This document shows, piece after piece, positions 25,449 through 35,000 of a stretch of 64,000 bases of DNA. Made by a program: the position numbers and the translations under genes. Under the pieces are notes generated by a model. That model was not told where the DNA came from. It made no database searches and was given only the letters and a program-made list of their open reading frames with translations. Each line of letters opens with the position of its first letter. Position 1 is the stretch's first letter. Source of the stretch: Siderastrea siderea (taxonomy: Eukaryota > Cnidaria > Anthozoa > Scleractinia > Rhizangiidae); the NCBI GenBank assembly GCA_964030785.1, contig OZ034969.1:70566362-70630361 (forward strand), read 5' to 3'.

Positions 25449-26639
25449 AGGTGGTTGGAACTCTGGAGGAATAGCTTTATTTTACAAAAACAAACTCCAT
25501 AAAAAAATTTCAATCACGAAAACAGCTCAAAACTTTTTAGCGTTCAAAATCGAGAAAAGTTTCTTAAATTTGGTGAAGGATATTTACGTTTGCGGGGTGT
25601 ATATACCTCCGTGTAACTCAAAATATTTCGATCTCGAAATTTTTGATCAGCTAGAGCAAGACATAGTACACTTTTCTACAACAGGATCAGTAATTCTTAC
25701 GGGGGACTTTAATTCAAGAACCGGAAAATACTCCGATACTGTCTCACAAGAGGGAAACAGCATAATTACTAATGATCAGTCGGAATCAGCTTTTCAACCA
25801 GCCCAAAGAAATAGTTTTGATAATGTATTAAATAGTCATGGGAAAAAACTATTAGAAGTTTGCAAAAACCTTGATCTAAGAATAGTTAATGGCAGAGTCA
25901 ATGGAGATACCCTAGGCAGACCCACTTTTTCATGGAAAAAACGGGACAAGCGTTATTGATTACATAATATGCGATCAGTGCACATTTCTAAACGTTGCCA
26001 ATTTTGTTGTTAAACAGCCGTCCTACTTGTCGGACCACAGTGTCATCGTAGCATGGTTGAATCTTAACACCAGCTTACCAGCAAGCGAAACCCAAACTTC
26101 AACCTCCACTAATAGATTAATAAGTCTGCCACGCCAGTTTTGCTGGGAAAAGGACTCTTACTTAAAATTCAGAAACGCATTACGTACGGAACCAATCCAA
26201 ATTCTAATTAGAGAATTTATGGAACGAAACACTGAAAATGTAAATGTCTCGTTGGATGATGCTGCGAACATTCTAACTGCGACATCAAAAATCTGCCTCA
26301 AGATTAAAACCAAAAGATCTCGTAAACGTATTAGGACAACATCTAACAAAAAATGGTTCGACCGTGAATGCCGCCCGCGACTGAAAAGACACGAATTACG
26401 AAAATTATCAAATCAAAAACATCGCGATCCCCTTAACTCTGAGTTACGGGAGAAATTTCACAAAACTCTGAATGATTATAAAAAGGTCCTTGAATCAAAA
26501 AGGAAAGAATTTCAGAAAGAAAAACTCTGCAACTCGACGAGCTAGCATTAAATTCCGACAAAGCGTCGTTTTGGAGTTGTCTAAAATCGATGAACGATAC
26601 TATCGACGAAAATGTTCCTGCCCCAATCTTGGAAGAAAC

Positions 26640-28526
26640 ATGGCTCAATCATTTTCTATTTGCATCAACCTTTTTAACCTTATTTTACAATCTGGAAAAA
26701 TGCCAGATATTTGGTGTCAAGGCCTTATAACCCCAATCTACAAATCGGGTGACAAGAGTGATCCAACAAACTATAGGGGCATATCTGTATCTAGTTGCCT
26801 TGGAAAACTGTTTTGTTCCATTTTAAATCAAAGTCTATACTTGTATTTTAAAGAAAACAAGATATTCCCAAACTGGCTTTGTACCTGAAAATCGTGCTGC
26901 AGACCATGTTTTCACTCTAAGGACCCTAATAGATAAATATGTCCACTACCATAAGGAAAAAGTCTATGCTTGTTTCGTAGATTTTCGTAAAGCTTTCGAA
27001 TCTGTTTGGCACGAGGGATTGTTTTACAAGCTGCTCAAAATCAACATAGGAGGACATTTCTACAGTCTGATCAAAAGCTTTCATTGCAATTCCGCATGTT
27101 CCATAAGAATCGGAGAAAACAAAACTCGATCTTTCTCATACTCAAGGTGTACGCCAAGGATGTATTGTAAGTCCTCTTTTATTTAACCTCTCTATAAACA
27201 ATTTGCCGTATTTATTCGAAAATAGGCTGTCTGATCCATTTGTTCTTCCAAATGGAACAAAAATAAATTCACTATTGTATGCAGATGATTTGATCATCCT
27301 ATCAAGATCCAAAACAGGAATACAAAACTGTTTAAACACTCTCTCTTCATATTGCAAAACATGGATGCTAAAAGTCAATACCAAGAAAACAAAAATAATG
27401 ATATTCCAAAAACGCCCAAGGAATTCCGTTGACATCAACTTCAACATAGGCACCGAGCCAACTGAAATTGTTCAAGAATACACCTATTTAGGTACACGTT
27501 TAACTCCAACAGGAAACTTTTACTCTTGCAGTCGAACATTTAAAAGAAAAAGCCCTGCACGCCTTTTCTAGTATACGAAAACATACATTTCTCAATAGAC
27601 TTAATCCCAATACCGCATCCCAGATTTTTGACACAATGATATTTCCGATCTTAAGCTACAACAGTGAGATATGGGGGATGTACACTAAGCAGAATTTTAA
27701 AACATCGGATAGTTCCCCGATAGAAAAAATTCATCTCAAATTTTGTAAACACTACAAAGTAAACAATAAGGCCTCTAACGTAGCTTGCAGAGCCGAACTT
27801 GGAAGATTACCGCTAATAATCCCAATTAATCAGAAAATTATGAAATATTTTGTTTATCTAAACAACAAAGATAATGACACTATAGTCAAACAATCATTCC
27901 TCATGTCAAAGAATCTACATTTTATTAATAACTCCGGATTTTATTCCAATTTAATGAACTTGGTAGAACAATATCATCTATTCAATTCAGATCCTGACTC
28001 TTTAGATAATGATAGAATTAGGCGATATACAACTAATATGAAAGAGAAATATATATTCCTTTGGCGACACAGCCTTGAACATTCAAAGAAATTAGAATTT
28101 TATAAAGTTTTTAAAGATGAATGCTTTACATCTGATTATTTAAACCAGCTAAGAAACTTTAATGAAAGACGAAATTTAGTGAAGTTTAGAGTAAGTAATC
28201 ACAAACTTATGATTGAACTAGGTCGATATCAAACTGATCATATGCCCAGAGAAACTAGAATATGCCCATTGTGTAAATCAAATCAAGTAGAAAATGAAAC
28301 TCATTTCTTGTTGCAATGTAGCAAATACTCTCACCGGAGGCAGACATTCATAAATCGAATCAATGAAATAATACCTGACATTGAAAGGAAATCAACCTCA
28401 GAAAGCACAAAACTTCTCATGAACTCTGACGACTATCATGTGAATAATCTAGTAATGAAGTTTATTTCCTTGTGTATGAATATACGTGATACATTGTTAC
28501 TATCAAGGGAAAGTTATGTAACTTAA
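26640..28526 (+). pseudogene. LINE C ORF2, reverse transcriptase and C-terminal Cys/His region
   Basis: The RT begins near 26690 (MPDIWCQGLITPIYKSGDKS) and contains VDFRKAF (near 26980), SPLLFNLSIN and LLYADDLIILS (near 27280). Small deletions near 26865 and 27147 and an insertion near 27521 break the frame. The final frame 27636-28526 is open and carries CPLCKSNQVENETHFLLQC before the stop. Copy B shows the undeleted version at the 26865 and 27147 sites. It is not functional as it stands. Confidence 0.85.
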
Positions 28527-28633
28527 GTTCATTAGCATAATATTAGAGTACTATTAGTCTTGTTTTGTTATTAATTACTATAAATATGCTTTTGCAATAC
28601 TGTAAAATCTTGCGGTCATGCAAATAAAGCAAT

Positions 28634-28682
28634 TTACTACTACTACTACTACTACCACCACCACCACCACCACCACCACCAG

Positions 28683-28741
<59 letters not shown>

Positions 28742-28800
28742 CTCCTACAACTCCTACTACTATTACTACTACTCTTACTCTTACTACTTACAACGCTATT
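28634..28800. repeat. (TAC)n/(ACC)n microsatellite, 3' tail of LINE C
   Basis: A run of TAC triplets changes to ACC, back to TAC and then degrades into CTC, ATT and CTT triplets. It follows the LINE C 3' end directly. The polythreonine and polyserine frames across it are artefacts of the repeat. Confidence 0.9.
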
Positions 28801-29223
28801 ACTACTTACAAAGAAGATACGTATATCCCAGGGCATACATACAGTAGCTGGTCATTTCCGTGAAAATGACCTTGTTCAAGTGACAATACTGAAGACTTTG
28901 ATAAAACTAAAAATTAAGATTGTGAAATGTTGGCAACTAGAAAGAGCTACTCAAAGTGGCCGAACTTCTCTATATTAACTGAGATAAGGTTTTTTTTCGG
29001 AAACGATTCGAAAATTTTAAAAACTACCACAAAAGGTAGTGAAACTTGGCCGGTTTCTGTCGTGAGATTTGAACTGTCAGCTAAGTTTCTTATTGAAGAA
29101 TGACAATAGCCGCATTTCTCAAAGGTTCAACGCTCAAAATAGTTCTGAGCTTTTAGATACCTATATGTCAGCAGACTCTAGAAATAGTATACCTCAGGGT
29201 ACTACACATCCTTAGGAGTCTGA
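28801..29223. other. Downstream flank of gene 2, nothing recognised
   Basis: A 0.4-kb spacer between the LINE C tail and the stop codon of the minus-strand gene 2. It should contain the 3' untranslated region of gene 2. Confidence 0.4.
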
Positions 29224-29519
29224 TTACTGGTTGGTAAGAGAAACGGTACAAAACTCGTTCGCTAAATCCTTCCGAGCCACAAACTTGTGAGTCAAGGCCT
29301 GGTAGAGGACCTCGTAAGTTGCGTCCGAGTGGTGTTGTGCTTTCCACTTTTGCAGCATCTTCAGGGGCTTTTTCGCGTATTCTTCGTTCTCCTTGTGAAA
29401 TCCAGTTATTTCTGATTCGTTGAATTTTAGGCGCCGAGCAAGTTTCTCCCACGAATTCCCAAGTTTCTCTGACAACCCTTCTATATCGTCGTTGTCGACG
29501 GCACCACTTTTGATGCAGA
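29224..29519 (-). CDS. Exon 9 of gene 2: Death domain and stop
   Basis: The exon follows the acceptor TTTTTCTTGCAG in phase 1. The Death-domain pattern is clear: SWEKLARRLKFNESEITGF, then KMLQKWKAQ, then ATYEVLYQALTHKFVARKDL. Compared with the Death exon of gene 1 the core residues are kept while exposed positions differ, so partner choice may differ. It ends with a short SLTNQ tail. Confidence 0.87.
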
Positions 29520-32019
29520 CTGCAAGAAAAAAATCGAGCAGCTCGTTTCAGCTATGGTAAATTTTATTTCTTTTAATAATCTTCCCCTCAAAATTCAAAT
29601 TGTCTGCACTTATTTTATAACGCCATGCAGCTTAGCTTTTCATTATAATGTGTAGATACGAGCACGAGCAGTGGTTGATTCCCCCTAATGAGGTAGTAAT
29701 GCAAGTGTGTGACAAAAATAGACAGACGACCTATGTTCCGAATTGATGTTATGTTGTAAAAATTCGTAAAACAAGCATGGTTTGATATTAGTTACAGGAA
29801 ACGTCACCTGCATTCGGCTCAGTCATGGTCTTGGGATTTTTCGATTGCGGCTGGACATAAGCAGAAGCTCTTCTCAAGCTTGACTGAGCTGACGCACCTG
29901 TAGACACAAAACGAATGAAAAAAAATCCACCAAATGGATCTAATTGTTGTTATAATTTTTGTTTATCTCCAAGGAATTTGTACTGGTTTGCAAATTGATT
30001 TTGCGTAGTTTTTATGGCTTTTTTTGGCTCAATTTTGCTGTAAACGGTGTTATGCATTTGCTGGCCCGAACCACTTCAGGCTTGCAACGCCTGCTGTGTT
30101 CGCCCTTTTATTCTACTATTCTCCCGATATTGCGCATCTTATGTCTAAGCGCTTCACACAAAAATCCGATAATAGATCAATTCCTGAACACGTGCTACAT
30201 ACGCCGTCCAGAGAAGGTAAGATCTGTAAGATCTAGAATTTAGGATTGCAGTCCATGCCACGCATTGGTTTGTCACTAATGGAACGGGAAAACAAATTTA
30301 TGAACACAAATTCCCCATTTAGATTGGTAAAACGCAACGAAAGTAGGATGGAAGAAGCAGAATAGTTTAGAGAGGCGACACAAATTTGACTAAAATTTAT
30401 GAATAAATTTGTGTGTGTGACATACTTATTTGAGCACATTGTATGAGAAAATATGACAGTTAGTAGCTATACCCACTTTCATAATGAGGCCAGTTTTGGA
30501 AAACCGTTGCGTTGCTGAGGAAATGCGCAGTAAGGGAAGCTGCCATTAGACTGGCGAACGGTCTCCAGGAATCTGTTTTGGACTTCTGGCCATCTGCATA
30601 GTCCGAGACTCCTTTGATGACAATCCATTCGACTTCCAGGCTATGTGCCGCTGTGTAAATGCCTAAAAAAGAAGTGGCACATTTTTACACAAACGTACAA
30701 AATGCCACGATTGGCCGCTGCAAGGAACATCAGGAAGGCCATAGAGATACAGTGCCAGGCGCTCAATCTAAATCGGGACAGAGGTTTACGAACTACCGGC
30801 CTTTTTTGAATTGTTTTAAGCGTTTTTTTGAAAGGGAAGCCTAGTGCATAACCTTTCAAATGAAAACGAGTTTACATTAGCCTGGACATAAAACTCTTTT
30901 CCATGTAAAAGGACGAACACCAAGCTTCGGGTGTCGCTTTGAAAACGAGACCAAAGATAACTCGGAAATGGCCCATTCTTGCCCGCCAAAGCTTCAAACA
31001 AAAAATCCTCCAGTGACCTAATACCAGCTATACGTTAATAATGTGACGAGTGTGGGACAAAGAAAAAAAAAAGAATTCCTGATGGAAATCCTTTTTTTGA
31101 CCTTCTGTACACAGGTCGGACGCTCGAATTGCTGAGTTACCGGGAAACTCGTGGTGGGCAGGGCCATATTTACTAACGATCAGCAAATGACAAAAGTGTC
31201 CTATGGGGATGTAATTTACTTTGCTGAGAAAAGAAAATCAGTATCCCTCAACTTTGAATTATGTCTGTAGACAGATTCTTACCTTCACCTTCCATTTCAA
31301 TAGCAATCGCTTCAGGGAAACGCCTCATGAGTTCTAAACGCCGTTCATTGTTATTTACAACCTCTGGGCCGCTCAGAAACACGCCATCACGTTGTATCGC
31401 CACTTTTAGTTCTTCCCGTTTTCTCAGTGGTGCCTGCCATCCCTCACCAGCACTCAGTATCAACTTTGACAAACGCCTTTTCAACGGAACTCTAAAGCCG
31501 CGTTCTTCAATACCATCTTCCGTGCTTTTGGATAGAGCATAAGTTATTAACTTTGCTGAAACTACCACGTCTCCCAGCTTAACTTTCTTCCGGTTTAAGC
31601 CACCACAAAAACCCACACAAAACACAGCTTTGGGATTCAAGACTGTGACAGCATCTTTAACACTAATTGTAGAGCCCCCAGGACCCGACGAACCCATGTG
31701 GCATTTCATCAGTGCGATTTTCGTGTTTGTTGCTTTGCCTTTACCCATCTCCCCAAAGTACACAAAGCCAAGATCTTCATGATAGCTCTTATAGAAGCCT
31801 GCATTCAGAAAGGCAATACAACTGAGAAATTCACAGTCCTTCACCGTCAGCAACAGAAAGTCAATCGGAAGCCTGCCGTCATCCCAAGGCTCTGAGACGT
31901 CAGGGAGATTTTCACACTCCGGCACACTCATGTTGACCTCTGGTGGGTCACTGGAACCTTGTACAGGCCTGTCAGTTTCTGAAACCGGTGAAAGCTTTCT
32001 TCCTACATAAATAAATAGA

Positions 32020-32054
<35 letters not shown>

Positions 32055-35000
32055 GTAAATAAATAAACAAATAAAAAAAACAAATGAACGAACGAACGAA
32101 CGAACAAATGAATGAATGAATGAATGAATGAATGAATGAGTGAGTGAGTGAGTGAGTGGGTGAGTGAGTGAATGGAATGAATGAATGAATGAATACTTTA
32201 TGTGTATAAACATCGCAGCCAGAGGCTGAATTACGTATATACATGTAAAAGATAAAGCTGCTACTAATATCAATAATATCAATGAATCAATGAATCAATG
32301 AATCAATGAATCAATGAATCAATGAATCAATAAATCAATAAATCAATGAATCAATACGAGTGGTTGCGAGTTCGCGACAACGCACGAACTCATGACTTAA
32401 AAAGATGGAAAGTTAGCCTAACACCGGACCTCCTTACGAAGCACATAGTCATTAATGAAAAAAAAGAAGGTACAAGAAGATGCAAGGTGCATTAGGTAAA
32501 GGACATTTCTTCCATAGACGTTCTTTTGGAAAGAAAAATTTATGAATATTTCCAAGACTTCATGGTGGTTAAACTAGTCAGATAAAACAAAACCAACACT
32601 TTGCATTTTCAAGGTTTAACTTAGGGTTACTTCTTATATGACCCTCAGCGTGAACAGGCGGTAGCGGGGATCTCTCTGCACCTTGAATGTCCTCTCCTGA
32701 CGAGGATTTCCTTCGTTTGCGTGGTGGAGTCCCTTTAAGAAAGTTAAAAGGAAAAGAAAGTCAGTTGGACTATTAATCCGAAAACATGATATTATGCATT
32801 AGGCGGGCTCAGATAACTAACATAATTTATGCCCCTTATTTATAAGTATTTTAAGGGAAACAGAGTAGAGTAGCAAAGCTGCACTTGGTTCATAATGCGT
32901 AAAATAACCCGTGCCTTTTAAACGCAGACTAAAACACCTCTTATATATGGATATCTAGTGAGAAATCAGGCTGTAATGTTCTTAAAGTGTTCCTGGAGTA
33001 AACACTGCTTGCTGATGGCCATAATAAAAAGTAAAATTTACCATTGTTCCACTGTTACGTCATTTCACCGTTTGAGGGCAAGAGAACGCGCAAAATATGC
33101 CAGCGTATTACACTGTACAATCCCGGTTTGGCAGGTTTTTTGCTTAAGAAGGACGAAGCAAAAACAAAATGTAGTGGAATAATTAACCTCTTGTTTGGTG
33201 TTTTGGGTGATAATTAGCCTGTTCCAGGCGTTCGGATAGTGGAGCGCGAGCGAAAAATAAAGCGAGCGAAAGAGCGGGAAAAATTCGAGGGGAGACTGGG
33301 GAAGAGGACGAAGCGAGGCGATTTTACTCATTATGGCATTTTTTCTCCCCCCTGCGAGGCTCGGAAGATTACTACGAAACTCGAAAAATATCCGCGCTTA
33401 TTATCTAACAAAACAACGAATAACTATTAAGTTGTATATTTACTTCTTATTAACCGAGCGTGAGGGCCGTACTGGGAGAATATTGCCCGAGGGCTTTCTG
33501 TCGAGGGATTACCGAGGGATTACCCGAGGGATTACCGAGGGCTTTCTGTCGAGGGATTACCGAGGGATTACCCGAGGGATTACCGAGGGATTATCGAGGG
33601 ATTACCGAGGGATTACCCGTCTTTAGACTGGTAATCAGATTGATGCTCTACATTGTGCATAGACTGCTCCAAAGCGCATTTTGCTCTAAGCCTGTGTTTT
33701 CCAGTTTCCTAAATTTTCCAAATAAGAAACAGCTTTATTTGCCCGAATTGGCTCTCATATATAGCCTGCAGGTTCTTAATCTACAGTTTCTTGTATGCCG
33801 CCGTTTTTAGCAAAAAACGAATGGAGGACAAATTCTCCCGTATTTAGACAATGATAATTAACCTTCCTGATCTTCGACTGCAACTGAACGGGATGACTTC
33901 CTCCTAGGCTTCGGCTTTGGGACACCTTGTGAAATAACCAATCATCATGAAATAACATAATCTCGCTGCATCAATTCAAATGACTTTTGTGTATTTTTCT
34001 CTCTTACAAGCCTGTCAGTTTGAAAGAGGTTTTATCTTGGACAACTGTTCGTAGGAATGATCGAAGTAATGGAGTTTTCTAGTTGTTTTAGGAACTTCAT
34101 GGTGAAAAGCTCACAATGCAATACTGGCAAAAGTTTTCATTTACAGATAAAAATTCAACTAGATAACTGAGACCAAACCATCACTTGGAGTTTTCAAGGC
34201 TTAATTTAATGAATCTGACCTTCACCGTGTGCAGTAGTTGTCACTGATTGTTCAGGACTTTGAGTGCTTCCACAGGAGGAGGATTTTCTTCTTTTTTGTC
34301 CTGGCGTGGCGGCGCCTTTAAAAAGATAAAAAGAGGAAAAGTCAATTGGACTAATAGTAGCACTTGAATTCTGCGGAGAATTGAAGTTCCTGACTATTGC
34401 TTCCTTTTTGCGCTTTTAACTGATACAGATGTCACATTTTTGTTGTTGTCAGTTTTAAGTCTGATAGTGCTGAAGAACTGGGGAAGAACTGGGAAGAACT
34501 GTTACCGAACCCCTCACTATTTCAGTCAGCTGAAGGGGCCAAGATTTGACCCCAAATCCCATTCCCCGTCTTTATATGGATTCCTGAAGTCCACTCATTT
34601 ACAACAATGTTTTGTCCACTTCTTTTGGCAAACGATGAAAAAGAAAACTCGAATTTACGAATTTCCCGTATGTTTTACTGGATTTCGTGTGGATATTCGA
34701 GAAGGTCGAGAAGTTTCAGTCACCGTCATTTTGGCTCTACTTCAGGACTAGTCCTTGCAACTTAATCAGTGACTTGCGAGAGCATTCGCAGTCGCAGTGT
34801 GCTGGTTTTGTGTTAATGTTTAACACTTTTTTTACTTATCGTTTCCTATATACGCTGTGCAGGTGTTTTTGGTTCCCAAGACCAGTATCAGGTTACCCAA
34901 TTACCCAGTCCCTGAACCCAAAGCCATTTTCCCAGTGCAAATCTAGGCGAATCCCAGCTCCCATTCATTTACCCTTTGAGGACCCTCCGGTATTGGATAA

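Larger units (their letters stand above)
24100..26065 (+). pseudogene. LINE C ORF2, AP-endonuclease part, interrupted and frameshifted
   Basis: The domain starts with FCAWNINGLSSKYLG (near 24105), runs to DFIVLTEIGN and is cut at 24294 by the Mutator-like insertion. It resumes after 25449 with GGIALFYKNKL, then YVCGVYIPP (near 25590), VILTGDFNSRTG (near 25695), and after a frameshift near 25945 the terminal SYLSDHSVIVAWL block (near 26020). These are the signature blocks of the endonuclease of non-LTR retrotransposons. With the insertion and shifts it cannot make a working enzyme. A further basic segment at 26066-26545 links it to the reverse transcriptase. Confidence 0.8.
20151..28640 (+). 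mobile_element. LINE copy C (CR1-like), near full length, carrying two inserted DNA elements
   Basis: The element begins directly after the (TAC)5 tail of copy B and ends with the same 3' end (TGCAAATAAAGCAATTTACT, then (TAC)n). Order: ORF1 remnants (20261-23581), endonuclease remnants (about 24100-26065), reverse transcriptase (about 26640-27730) and the C-terminal Cys/His region to 28526. It is split by a 1,370-bp inverted-repeat element at 20762-22131 and by a 1,154-bp Mutator-like element at 24295-25448. Several small frameshifts (for example an 8-nt loss near 26865, a 2-nt loss near 27147 and an added base near 27521 relative to copy B) show that it is dead. An ORF1 with an SGNH/esterase-like domain points to the CR1/L2 group. 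Confidence 0.85.

Noticed and set aside
28543..28863. Poly-Thr and poly-Ser frames on both strands
   Set aside because: They are translations of the TAC/ACC microsatellite at the LINE C tail.
31972..32282. Extension of the nucleosidase frame upstream with repeats of His-Ser-Phe-Ile
   Set aside because: This part lies in the intron upstream of the acceptor at 32003-32004; the repeat is simple sequence.
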